Below the pieces are notes generated by a model. That model did no database searches, was not told the DNA's origin, and saw only the letters and a list, made by a program, of their open reading frames with translations. A DNA stretch of 64,000 bases from the NCBI GenBank assembly GCA_034440635.1, contig JAOTON010000765.1, forward strand, positions 186,001 to 250,000. Direction: 5' to 3'. The stretch's first letter is position 1. The number at the start of each line of letters is the position of its first letter. Source of the stretch: Lepas anatifera (taxonomy: Eukaryota > Arthropoda > Thecostraca > Lepadidae). The position numbers and the translations under genes are program-made. Shown in pieces: positions 46,206 to 58,180 of the stretch.

Positions 46206-47511
46206 CTATCACACAGGGTGTCAGCGTCAACAGGTCCAGTCACACAGGACACCAGCTTTAACAGGTCCTATCACACAGGACACCAGCGTTACCAGGTCCA
46301 GTCACACAGGACACCAGCGTTAACAGGTCCAGTCACACAGGACACCAGCTTTAACAGGATCATATCACACAGGGCGTCAGCGTTAGCGGATCCTGCCACA
46401 CCGGACACCAGCGTTAACAGGTCCAGTCACACAGGACACCGGCTTTAACAGGTCCTATCACACAGGGCGTCAGCGTTAACAGGTCCAGTCACACAGGACA
46501 CCAGCTTTAACAGGTCCTAGCACACAGGACACCAGCGTTAACAGGTCCAGTCACACAGGACACCAGCTTTAACAGGTCCTAGCACAGAGGACAGCAGCGA
46601 AAACAGGTTCAGTCACATAGGACACCAGCTTGAAAAGGTCCTATCACACAGGACACCAGCGTTAACAGGTCCTATCACACAGGACACCAGCGTTCACAGG
46701 TCCAGTCACACAGAACATCAGCTTTAACAGGTCCTACCACACAGGGCGTCAGCGTTAACATGTCCAGTCACACAGGACACCAGCTTTAACAGGTCCTAGC
46801 ACACAGGACACAGCGTTAACAGGTCCAGTCACACAGGACACCAGCGTTAACAGGTCCTATCACACAGGACACCAGCGTTCACAGGTCCAGTCACACAGAA
46901 CATCAGCTTTAACAGGTCCTATCACACAGGGCGTCAGCGTTAACAGGTCCAGTCACACAGGACACCAGCTTTAACAGGTCCTAGCACACAGGACACAGCG
47001 TTAACAGGTCCAGTCACACAGGACACCAGCGTTAACAGGTCCTATCACACAGGGCGTCAGCGTTAACAGGTCCAGTCACACAGGACTCCAGCTTTAACAG
47101 GTCCTATCACACAGGACACCAGCTTTAACAGGTCCAGTCACACAGGACACCAGCTTTAACAGGTCCTAGCACAGAGGACAGCAGCGAAAACAGGTTCAGT
47201 CACATAGGACACCAGCTTGAACAGGTCCTATCACACAGGACACAGCGTTAGCGGATCCAGTCACACAGGACACCAGCGTTAACAGGTCCTATCACACAGG
47301 ACACCAGCTTTAACAGGTCCTATCACAAAGGACAGCAGCGAAAACAGGTTCAGTCAGATAGGACACCAGCTTGAACAAGTCCTAGCACACAGGACACTAG
47401 CGTTAGCGGATCCAGTCACACAGGACACCAGCTTGAACAAGTCCTAGCACACAGGACACCAGCTTGAACAAGTCCTAGCACAGAGGACACCAGCGGCAGC
47501 AGGTTCAGTCA
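46206..47511 (-). repeat. 31-bp minisatellite containing the exon 56 splice acceptor
   Basis: About 40 units of 31 bp. On the plus strand they read CACACAGGACACCAGCGTTA then ACAGGTCCAGT or ACAGGTCCTAT. In the second subtype the minus strand reads CTGTGTGATAGGACCTG, identical to the acceptor and first six bases of dystrophin exon 56 (GTGTGATAG|GACCTG). The array starts directly at the exon boundary. Subtypes alternate in blocks, with several higher-order duplications (for example 46700-46800 and 46880-46990). Confidence 0.95.
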
Positions 47512-47514
47512 CAG

Positions 47515-47775
47515 AGGACGCTTCGAAAACAAATTTTTGGGGCCCGGCGAGACAGAGGACTACTCCGGTGGCACGTAACAAGGCCGTGCCCGCGGGGCAC
47601 GCCACCGGACTGGTGGTCTTATTTAAAGGCTGATCAAGCCCGTGCTCCCAATAACAAGGGCGCTGGTTGGCGAGTACACCCCATATTACCGCCATCTCCT
47701 GGGTAGGACGCGGTCAAGGAAAAGGCTGCCAGGGGTCAGCTTTGAACCAAAGAACTGCCACATACAACCAACCAA
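47515..47775 (-). mobile_element. Repeat insertion in the 31-bp array
   Basis: Non-array sequence of about 260 bp that interrupts the minisatellite, which resumes degenerately at 47785. Part of it matches 29528-29670 on the opposite strand. It is a short interspersed element of unknown family. Confidence 0.55.
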
Positions 47776-47779
47776 TCAC

Positions 47780-47970
47780 ATAAATAACTTCACATAGGAC
47801 CCTAGCGTCAACAGGTTCTACCACAGAGGAAGTCAGCTTCAACAGGTACTCTTAAAGACGGTATTAACGTCAACAAGTCCTGTCACAAAGAACGTCAGGG
47901 TCAACAGGTCCTACCACAGAAGTCTACGTCAACAGGTCTTGTCACAGAGGAAGTCAGAGTCACAATGAAG
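47780..47970 (-). repeat. Degenerate tail of the 31-bp minisatellite
   Basis: Diverged units such as 'ccacagaggaagtcagcttcaacaggt' and 'cacaaagaacgtcagggtcaacaggtcct' continue the array beyond the inserted repeat. This is the oldest-looking edge. Confidence 0.75.
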
Positions 47971-50887
47971 TCAAATTCACTGGCAGTACCATAATACCGC
48001 ATAATAACACAACGGCTGTGGCTGAAAATCTAGCATTTGTGATCCTAGACTTGATTTGCATGTTGTAGGTTGCATAATCCCAGTACGCGATTTACAACCA
48101 AATACGTTAGAAAACATTTCAACTTCAACACACTGCCTCAGCCTAATTAAGACCATCTTTTGTAAGGGTTTACACGAAACGCACCATTTGCGTCAAAAGA
48201 CGAGCAGCATGTCGCCAAGAATGACAAACTATTATCACAAAACATGTAATGACACATAAAACTAGATTCCCAGTTAGCCGAGCATCGTTAAGCAGATCGG
48301 AGTCTATTTTCATAGCCTGGAAAATGAGGTCATCTTCAGGCAGAGCTTGAGTAAACGCTTTCCTACCGACGACGTCACGGCATCTGGGCCACTTTGCATA
48401 GCTCACCCATTCATGCATGCCGTGTCGTAAAAGCCGAGGGGGCGAGACCATCCGACATCAATCTGAATAAATTAGGCTGATTTAGCACGCCGAGTTTAAT
48501 GGACCGGGCGTCAGCGGGGTGCGTTCATGGCTCATCTCCTCAGACAGCTACCACGGAAATATCACAGCCCACCCATCAACTCGATTAGTCATGATTATCT
48601 TGATTGCTCTTGACAATCTTGCGCAATAAGTTTCCAGAGATATGCACCACTGAATTTCAACTTGTCTATGGCAGCCACACTGAAGCCGTTTCAGGGTACA
48701 TAGTGTCTGGCACGCATTACAGAGACTCATTTATGTAGTTGCACTGCATCAACCCTGTAAGAGTATCACGTGCACGGCTGACGCGTGCTTGAGCACGGCA
48801 CGGCGGTGGTTACACGGCTCGCTCACGTTGCCCGCCGTGCCACACCCCAGACGTGACGGCTCGGTTGGGAGGGCGCAGGCCAAACTGTACTGCCGACGAA
48901 CCGCGGACATTTCCAGCGACAAAGCGTAGTCGCACACGACAGACGGTCGACAGACTAACAGTGACGGTGAGGACTGGCGATAACAGATTCGAGCGACGCA
49001 CCGGCTACTTTTGTAGTTGTGATTAGTCATTCTTGGAAGTGGTCCAAACAATTGCAAGCATGGACTGCAAATTGAACAATTCACCATAGGTAATAGAGCT
49101 GCGTTCCCAGCATGCTAAACTTAATATGGTATTGTTTCGACACGGTCTAGGACTGTCAAAGCTTTTACATAAAACTTACCAAATATTCAACTATTAAACA
49201 AACTTAACCATTTCATTAAAAATGGTATTAAGTCACGTGGCCTTCCTGATGGACGCCACAGGCCCGGTACTTGCAGCTCTGCCGGACCGCCCACTAACAG
49301 TGTAACAGTGATCGCCGTACGATCGCCGTCAGCGGCCGTAGTTAGAGCCGAACCCATCGGGGGGCGGCTGAGGCGGGGCTAACTTCACCGCTCCATCTTC
49401 ACGAGACATAGGTGAAAAGCGTGCAGTCCGCAGACTGGGCCGCAGCCCGGCGTCGGCGTCAAGTTCTCACTTTTCAGTCACAGGCCTTTTCCTAAGAATG
49501 TTACCAAAGGTCACGTCAAACCTCATCCGAAAGACGAGGAGGTAAGAAAGAACATTCATCTGTCCAAGCTGCGGCTCTACATCATGGATTTCGTTTCTAC
49601 AAATGACAACAATCTAATAGTGCAAATTGGAGTTAGTCTACCCAGAATTTCGGAGCCGTGAATTCCTATTCAACTTAGCGACATAGGCTCGATCAAAGGC
49701 TACTAACCAACCAGTGCCAAGGCCCCAAAACTTGCGCTTCAAATGCAAACTTATCCACACCTACCAGAGAACCACACGATTTAGATGCATGTTCAATTCC
49801 CATGCAGGATGTCGGGCAATCGAGCCAGTGCGCCACCGCATCTGGAACCCGAACCCCATTCCTTGCCCCCTGATGGAGTCGATTTCCTGCATGTTCAGAA
49901 GTTGTGAGAACCTGTCTTTCTCCGAAGATGCGATTTCCGACCTGTCCAAACTAAGCGGCCAGGGAAACTGCACTTGCTCTCACGCACGGTCTCGCAGCCC
50001 TACCGCAGCTGGTTCTCGGGACAATAAAAAGCTCCATCTGTCTTACAGCTGTCGGAAAGTTTGCAGGTGGCTCGCTCGAGTTCGGTGTACTGGACACTGT
50101 GCTAAACAGTGCGCCGGTGTTCCCCGAACTCACACATGTGGGATGGGACAGAACGGCGGGGCGGTTCACTAGGATCGCCACCCAAGGCTCAGTCACAAAG
50201 GCACCATTCACTCGTCTCAATCCAAGCGATCATAATAAAAACAATCGCCTCACTTGACCTCGCCCAAATCGAGGTAAGTTGAGCGAAAAATGCAAAATGC
50301 AGGGCTGAAGGAAAGGCTTACAATGATTCCACCATATTCGAATTAAAAAATTCGAAATTTGAGGTTGAGACGCGTGGAGTTCACGTATCATCTCGATCGC
50401 ACCCGCTCAGGACGAATCGCTTGCGTCTGCCTTACTAGGCATACTCGGAATGGGAACACGGGAATACATAGGAACTTTTCTCCGAATATGCATTCCAGCG
50501 CCGGCAGCAATGTTGAGCAGAACTAATTTTATAATGGTTTCATAGCAATCCTTCATCTGGTCCAACTCCAGTGTGATATATTCACACTTAATTTTGAAGC
50601 TGAGAGCATGGCCTTAGCCTTAACTGGGTTCATTTAGCTCAGCCCCATGCAAAATCCCGGAAGTCATCAGACAAGGTCTAACTCGATCTTCCATCACGAG
50701 CTATAACGTCAGCATCACACACGTGGGTAGGCATCCCAGGGAAGCGCGCCCATCGATACGCACCTTACTCGAAACAAGTACGCACAGTGGCCAGCCTGAA
50801 GAGCGAATGGCGTGGATGGTTAATGGGAGATAGCGAGGAGGTGTAAGCAAATGAGCTGCTGGTCTAGCCGGCTGCTGGGGCTGGATG
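47971..50887. other. Unassigned intron 55 sequence
   Basis: About 2.9 kb without recognisable coding domains, RNA genes or terminal repeats. I looked on the minus strand for the exon 55 equivalent and did not find it. Frames at 48170-48451 and 49714-50220 have no family features. Confidence 0.4.
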
Positions 50888-51018
50888 AGTGTGTGTGTGT
50901 GTGTTGGGGTTTAGGGCGCCTCAGCGACTAGGCTATGTCGCGCCCATCGTTATAGTGACTTCTCAGGTGCTAACAATCAGTTCAGTGTTTTAAGATCGCA
51001 AATACAACCGTCTAGGGT

Positions 51019-54000
51019 TTACACACCACTATTTTGTCTAACTCTTCTTGGGTTATAGATGACGTCAAACCCTACCTCGGTCAAATATGCTAAAACGCGT
51101 TTGAAATCGACTGCTGCCCTGTCGCCAAGAATATCTGGAATAGATAGTCCACGGATAAATCGATTTCTGATTACACGCAGCCCTGCACAGACTTCCGAAT
51201 CCGACAGGACATGCCTAACGCTTAGTTGTTCACCACATTGGGGGCATATGCTTGGGTCGGAGCGAGATAAATAGTGTCCATGAGTAATATAGGTGTGGCC
51301 AATGCGTAGCCGCGTCAGACACACTTCCTCCCTTCTATTTTGCCGGCTGCTGGACTCCCATCTGCCTATTGTTGGTCGGAGGCACTTTAACGTACATTCA
51401 GGTTCAGCCTCCCATCTTGTCTGCCACTCAGAATGTAGAGAGTCGTTGATGAGGACCTTGATATCCCCAGGTGGAACCCTGAACCGCCGTGGGGGAGCCA
51501 GCGACGATGCTGACTTAGCAGCCTCGTCCGCTGACTCGTTCCCGGGTACACCCACATGGCTTGGCACCCATAGAAACTTAATCTCTACACCTTTGACAGA
51601 AACAGTTGTCAACAGTTTTAGAATAGCGAATACGAGCCATGATGAGTGATTATGACCAGAGCTAAGCGCTCCGAGTGAGCTGGCTGAGTCAGTGATGATA
51701 AGATAGTGTCTTTCAGGACGATGGTTGATGTAGCGTAGAGCTTGTAAAATGGCGTAGAGTTCGGTGGTAAATACATAGACTACACTCGGGAGACCAAAAC
51801 ATCGACGGACTGCATCACCAGTAAAAGCACACCCGGCCCCAGCGGCTCCTTTTGAGCCATCGGTGTAGAGTTTGCAATAGTTTGAGTAGGAGCTGATCTT
51901 TTCAGCGGCTAGTTGGGCGAGTTCCGATGGCAGTGTCGCCGACTTTCTGTACTGCATTAATTCTAGGTCGTGTTTAGCAGAGACCTGTCGCCACGGTTCC
52001 AGGGTATGCGGTCGTGACTTGGCAATTGCCTCAAAATCGATACCGGATGCCTCCAACCAGCGTGCAACCCGGGAGCACAGTGCCGCAGCAGAACTTTGCC
52101 TACCGGATGAAAGGAGCTCAACCAGTTCATGGTCAAATATCCATTTGTATGTGGGGTGAGTCGGGTGCTGTCGGATCTTACAGGCGTATGTGAGAGACAG
52201 CCGCTTTCGCCTTAGGTCGAGCGTGGGCTCGTCAGCGTCTACCAGCAGGCTCGCTCTCCGAGATGTGCGAAAAGCACCGGTGGCCGTTCTAATAAATGCG
52301 TGATGAATTGCATCCAGGGGCTGTTTGGTACTAGTTAGTGCGCCGTCATAAACAACCGATCCGTAATCTATGACTGATCTTATTAATGCGCGATAAAGAC
52401 GAAGAAGGATAGTTCTGTCACCCCCGTGAGATGTACGTGATGTCATTTTTAAGACGTTTGAACGTTTCATGCACTTTTCTCTGGTTAATGACACATGTGG
52501 GCGGTAGGTAAGTCGCTTGTCAAGAGTCACCCCGAGAAATTTCGTCTAGTCTACAACTGGGATTGTTTTCCCGTACATTCGCAGGTTGATATCCGGGCAA
52601 TAGCGATTCCTTCGGCAGAAGTGTACGCACACCGTTTTCTCCGTTGAGAACTTAAAACCGTTTGTGAGGCTCCACTCAGTAAGCCGGTCGATTCCAAGCT
52701 GCAGCTGTCTCTGCGCTGAGACAGATGTCGATGAGCTAATCCACATTGCAAAATCATCAACAAACAGCGATTTGTCAACACGAGCATGTATGACGTCACA
52801 GATGTCGTTGATTAAAACACCGAAAAGAGTCACACTTAGCACGATACCCTGGGGGACACCGGCTTCCTGTTGGAACCTCCGCGAAAGCACACCATCTACT
52901 CTCACGCCAAAAAACCTCTTCCGGACAAAGTTCGCAAGAAAGTGGCCCATGTGGCCTCTTATACCCGCGTCAAAGAGTTTTCGAAGTATGGCGTGCCGCC
53001 ATGCCGTGTCATACGCTTTTTCAATGTCGAAAAATACAGAAATGGTATGTTGCTTCAGGAAAAAAGAGCGGCGAACAGCTGTATCAAAGCAAACTAAATG
53101 GTCAATAGTGGATCGACCCTTGCGAAAACCACTCTGGGCATTAGCCATGAAACCGGTGCTCTCAAGGTACCACATAAGACGACGATTTACCATACGCTCA
53201 AAAAGCTTGCATGTACTCGAGGTAAGTGATATGGGGCGGTAGTGTAGGGGATCACTTTCCTCTTTGCCCGGTTTCAATATAGGGATGATCGTGGCCTCAC
53301 GCCAGGCATCCGGAAAATCGTGTTCTGTCCAAATGTGATTGTAAAACGATAGTAGCGCCCTCCTCGAACGTTCATTAACACGCGCATTGACGGGGGGGGC
53401 GGGTACCCGCCCCCTCGGGTTTTTCGGAGGAAGTAGAAAAACGGCGGCGCGTAGCGCCGCCGTACTTGGTATACCTTTTCCCTCATTATTTTTACAACTT
53501 CTGTGAAAATTTTAAGGTTAGGTCATCTCAGGTCAGGTCACCAGTACAGGTCAAGTGACCCGACCTCAAAAAAAGTTTAAGATAGCATAAGTCGGAGCAG
53601 AGTGAACTTATCCGATTGAAACTCATATCACATAATGGCCCCACCGAGTTCTCTAACATATGTTCCGGTATTTTTGATATCGATGACCTAAGGTCAGGTA
53701 CGAGGCATGACCTCTCCATTGGAAATACATGGGAAAAATGGTTTTTACGGAATAACTCAGTAACGGATGGTGATAGAACAATTATTTTAGCTGCATTAGA
53801 CTCGCCTGGGTTTTGCGGTTCTAATGATATGCATTTTATATAATTTGACCTGACCTGACCTCAGGTCAGGTCAAATCCTTAATTTGACCTAGCAAGGTCA
53901 AATTATATATCATTCGATTCGGCTTGCTAAGAGGATTCATATACTTCAAGTCGTTTTGCTCTATCTTTAATTGTTCAGATGTAATGCCCGAAAAACTGAA

Positions 54001-55667
54001 TTTTACATGTTATCCCTATGACGGGCATGTTTTGACCTCTCGTGACCTTAAATGTGACCTGACAAAAAAATGGTTCAAATGTTTTCGATGGAGAAGTTGA
54101 TGGGCAGCCCAACGCCGTTTACCGTTTTTCGTTACTTACCGTGGTTCTCGAGATCTTAGGGGGGCGGGTACCCGCCCCCCGTCAATGCGAAGGTGGCTCA
54201 GACCCCCGTCAATGCGCGTGTTAAGATTTTTAAGCATACCATAGTGTATGTTATCCGGGCCAGCGGCTGTGTTTCTGGTATGTGAAATAGCTAGATTCAA
54301 TTCGTCAAATGTAAAACAGTCATTAAAAGACAGAGATTCACCCGAATTAAAATCGACTGTCGGTGTCCGTTCACTTATGGTCTTATGGCGGGTGAAACGA
54401 TGATCAGTTGTTCCTATACGCCATCGGTCCGACCAAACCATTCCAAATGCATTTGCCACTTCCGCGGGATCAGTGATAGTGGTATTTTTGTACTGCAGGA
54501 CAGGTGGTGTTGTAGGTACACTCCGGCCCGAAATGTTATTTATACGTTTCCAGATTTCGCTGAGAGGGGTCAACCTATTAATGGCGTTGATATATGAACA
54601 CCATGATGTTCTTTTAGCCTCCTTAACCGTGCGCCTAGCTAGCGCTTTTGCCCTCCGGAATGATATCAAATTATCGGTCGTGGGGCGCCTCCAGAATATT
54701 CTGAACCATCGTCGCCGTTCTCTGATGGCTCGTCTACAACCATCTGTCCACCAGGGAACGGGAATACGGCGGGGCAGCGGACTAGTCTTTGGGATAAACT
54801 TCCCGGCAGATGAGTTTATGCAGGAGCATATCTCTTCATAGTAGGTCGTTGCACTTTTCCCCGGCTCTGGATGAAAATCAAAGATACAATCAGTAGTGAA
54901 AGCGTCCCAGTTGGCCCTGTGGAAGTTCCAGCGCGGAACCCGTATTCCAGGGTGAGGGGTGTCCGACCACAACCAAACTGGGTAATGATCGCTGCCGCAG
55001 GGGTTACTGTGGGTACGCCATTGGAAGCGGTTGACAAGCGAGGAAGAACACAGTGGTAAGTCAATTGCTGATGTCGCCCCTGACGGTAAGGCAATGTGTG
55101 TATATTGGCCCGTATTTAATAGGCATATGTCATTTCGCGTAATTATTTCCTCTAAGCGCCTTCCCCGCGTGTTTGTGCGGGAACAGCCCCATATGGTACT
55201 GTATGTGTTAAAGTCTCCCAATACAATATTGTTTGCGGGTAGTTGCTGTATTAGATCTTGGAACTCCCCTTCCGGGAAGGTTTCTCCAGGGGGTAAATAT
55301 ACAGATACTTAACGTCTCTTAGATCTAGAGTTGCAGCTACCGCTTGAAGGCCTGTGCGGAGAGGGAACGAAAGAGATGGTACGCTATAATGTATCATAAC
55401 TGCGACACCTCCATGGGTGACTGTTGTGTTTGCTATGTCATATCTGTACGTTTTATAATGATGTAACTGACAACTTTGCTCTGGTCTCAGCTTAGTTTCT
55501 TGCAGCGCAACTGCAATAGGTGTTTTCGATGCGACTAATGCCTGTAGGTCGGTGAGGTTGGGCCGAAAACCTCGCATATTCCATTGTAGAATATTACGCT
55601 GTGTCGTCATGAAGGTAAGGAAGGAGAGAAGAACAACTAGCCTTGGCGCAAGTATCGTGCTCATCAT
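51019..55667 (-). pseudogene. LINE ORF2: endonuclease, reverse transcriptase and RNase H
   Basis: In order, the AP endonuclease has ILQWNMRGF, the catalytic LQETKL, LGDFNT and SDHYPV. The reverse transcriptase has YRPISLTS, FFDIEKAYDTAW, the AGVPQG motif and the FVDD catalytic pair. RNase H has YTDGSK, TELYAI, a TDSASS aspartate and WVPSHVGVPGNESAD. The C-terminal part has a CPQCGEQLSVRHVL cysteine-histidine motif. Breaks are one missing base in the run at 55289-55293 (between LYIY and PGE in the endonuclease), a TAG at about 52543-52545 just before TKFLGV, and the MITE 53379-54220. The remaining 503-codon frame 51019-52530 is intact. The native product would nick DNA and reverse transcribe element RNA at the target. 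Confidence 0.88.
53375..54224. mobile_element. piggyBac-type MITE rich in AGGTCA half-sites (copy 2), inserted in LINE ORF2
   Basis: Flanked by TTAA at 53375-53378 and 54221-54224. The element at 53379-54220 (842 bp) has perfect 18-bp inverted repeats, CACGCGCATTGACGGGGG. Each end has a subterminal GGGGGCGGGTACCCGCCCCC palindrome. Both this copy and copy 1 (44962) duplicate part of their right terminus around GCGAAGGTGGC. The interior is dense in AGGTCA/TGACCT. Deleting the element plus one TTAA restores the LINE reading frame between LKNL and NERS. Confidence 0.92.
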
Positions 55668-57575
55668 GATTTAATATTATGCATATCATAAATCGCTCCA
55701 CTTGCCAGAGTACCTGAGTGGTGGGTGGTGAATCTGTTCCAGCTTTGGCCAGGACGGTCTCTCGATAGAGGTCTTCTGCGGTCATATGGCTCTCGCGATT
55801 GGGAGCGGTGGCGTTCGTTACGGTCAGCAGAGTGTGAGTGAGATCGCGGCCGGTCACGCGGATATCGCTTGCCACCGTTCTGCCGGGACTGCTCTGGGTT
55901 CACGTGTAACTCAGTCCGGAAAACCTCGTCTGGTTGGTGATCCTGTAACTGTGTTGGCGACGGGAGCAGTGCTTTGGATGTGCTACATGATTTCTGTGTT
56001 AGAACTGGGGGGTGGGGGCGGGGGTGGCATAGCAGACTCAGTACTAGTCTCTGGGGCCAGTGGCGCGGTTAGTGTTGTCATGGAGGAAACCCTTGTTTCT
56101 GAGGTTGGGTGTTCACGAGGGGTTTCGTCACTGCCACTAGCAATGTCACCGGCTTTCAATCGAGGTAGGACGACCCGTGCCCGCTTATTACTGGCCAGCA
56201 GTGACTCGTCGAAAGTGGGGGTACTGGGGTCGGTCACCGCAGTTGCTGCAGGGAGGGGCGGAGAGTCCTCCCTTGCTCTCTTTCCACAGGAGTCACCTAT
56301 TCCTGTATCTGCAGCTTCTCTATTGGGGTCCGCAGTGGGAGCCTCGGCCTCCAGTTGAGGGACTGAAACGCAGGGAGGAACATGGCAGATGTCCGGGGCA
56401 GTCTGAGTTGCCTTTTCCACGGTCAGGGTGCGAGTGGAGGTGGCAGTGTCGGTCATCGAGACACAGTGCGGCAGCAGTCCAGCGATTAGGAAGAGAAATT
56501 CACGGACTGATAGTCCCATACAGTCCTCGACCCTACTGTCCTCACTCAGGGCTCGGCGAGTCTGCGCAGAGGGCCCAGCACAAGGCGTAGGAGCTTCAGG
56601 GGGACCCTTCAGGAGCGCGTTCCTTTATGGCGAAGGAGATGTGGTTTGGGTTGCCGGTGGTTTGAGGGCTGCTTGCTCTGGTTTACCCCTAATCTTTTGT
56701 TTTAGGGATTCTTTGGCTCGGATCACGCGGGGGCAGGTTCGATCCCAAGCCTCGTGGTGTTCTCCACATCCTGCGCATTTCGGTTCTGCAGCAGTACATG
56801 ATGTGGATTTGTGTTCGGTGTTTCCGCACCTCCCTCATCGCTCCTTGTTCTTACCGTATGTGGCTATGTGTCCTAGTTGCTGGCATTTGTAGCAGCGGAT
56901 GGGATTCGGGACAAAATCTCGTACTCGGAACGACTGCCAGCCCACATGTACTCTGTCTGGTAAAGACGTATCAGAGAAGGTAAGTAGAAGTGTGCCAGTG
57001 TTGCTCATCTTTTCCTCTCCTTTCCGGGTCAATTTTTTACCCCTACGACTCCCCTGGCCCTTCAAGCCCTCAAGGATTTCGTCTTCGGGTGTGTCACAGA
57101 AGTCGCGACAGCTTATGACACCCTTGCTGTAGTTTTTGGTCAGATGGGGTGTAACTGACACCGGGACCGAAACTGACCGATTCGCAAGCTTTACAGAGAT
57201 GGACTGGACTTTGAGGAGTTTGGTGGCGGATTGATCGTCTCCAAGGTGCACCTCTACATTCCCATTTGCATGACGGAATACTTCCACGGGGTTGAATCCA
57301 CTAAGAGAGTGGTGGAGTTGGAATGGATTCACCTTTACGGTTCGATCTTGCATCTTTATAATGAGGATCCGCGGTACACATTCCTTTCGGGTTTGATTCC
57401 GGATGCCTGAGGGGTCGCGATTCGAAGTCTCTGGCGAGTGTTCAGTCGATGGAGTGGCCGTGTAGTCTACCATATCAACAGTATCAAGGGTCGAGCTCAA
57501 GGTGGTCTGATTCGCGGCAGAGGCCTGGGTCCGTGCGATCTGTTCAGTGGATGTGGGTGTTTGTAGAGATGCCAT
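55664..57575 (-). pseudogene. LINE ORF1: gag-like RNA-binding protein with zinc knuckles
   Basis: ORF1 starts at 57575 (MASLQTPT) and would form the ribonucleoprotein with element RNA. An RRM-like middle region is followed by cysteine-histidine knuckles. The first reads CYKCQQLGHIATYG, where the last conserved Cys is Gly. Further motifs are RCGNTEHKSTSC and CAGCGEHHEAWDRTC. Two in-frame stops lie just after the first knuckle (TGA at about 56835) and at 56625-56627 (TAA). One frame ends at 55983 after a proline run. Removing one base from the C6 run (plus-strand G, 56007-56012) would extend the frame into an RS-rich tail that ends NIKS and overlaps the ORF2 start as ATGA. Confidence 0.75.
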
Positions 57576-58180
57576 GACAAAAGAGTTTACCTTCGGCCCC
57601 CCGGGTTGCCAGCTGTCAATAGCTGGGCCCGGGGGCTGGTACAGTGCCTACGGGGGCAGGTGCGCCCGTCTCGGAGGGGCGAGAGATACTCACGCAACCC
57701 CTCCGATCAGAACACACCCAACCCCTTGACGCCATCAGCCCAGTGGGCCGGCAGGGCCATGAGTCGGGACGAAGCAAAACGCGGCAGCCCTCACGCAGCG
57801 GAGACTGCGGTCCACCAGGCGCAAGCAACAGGCCGGAGTCTCGCAAATCGACGGTTTCCAAAACCCCGGCCCACGACGCACCCGGCAAGAACTATCACAG
57901 CCCCCACCGCGAAGGGCGCCGCGCCGCACGCCCGAAACATAATCCCCCTGCCCAGCTGGACCGAGCGACAGTGCCCGTAGACACTGCCGCGTAGCTAGGC
58001 CGTCCGCGGCAGCCTACGGACGGCTTACCCCCGGTTAGATCAAGATATCTGGGCCAAAGGGGGCGTGTTGGAGTCCTCGGGACTGACCCGCCCGAGGGTG
58101 ACCTCAACCCCCCAGGATCCCGTCAACCTCGTCGCCAGGGCTCGAGATAGCCTCGAGTGGGCGCCTTACACCCATAAAAA

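Larger units (their letters stand above)
50888..58180 (-). mobile_element. I-clade non-LTR retrotransposon (LINE), near full length
   Basis: Read on the minus strand it has a GC-rich 5' leader (about 58180-57576), a gag-like ORF1 with zinc knuckles, and an ORF2 with AP endonuclease, reverse transcriptase and RNase H domains. It then has a 3' tail ending near a (AC)n run at 50908-50889. The order EN-RT-RNase H with a CCHC-bearing ORF1 is the layout of the I group (I, Nimb and relatives). Breaks are two stops and one frameshift in ORF1, and one frameshift, one stop and a piggyBac-type MITE in ORF2. Exact ends and target duplication were not resolved. Confidence 0.85.

Noticed and set aside
48170..48451. 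Possible dystrophin exon 55 on the minus strand
   Set aside because: No alignment to the expected heptad pattern or the FLAWL-type block and no matching splice phases.
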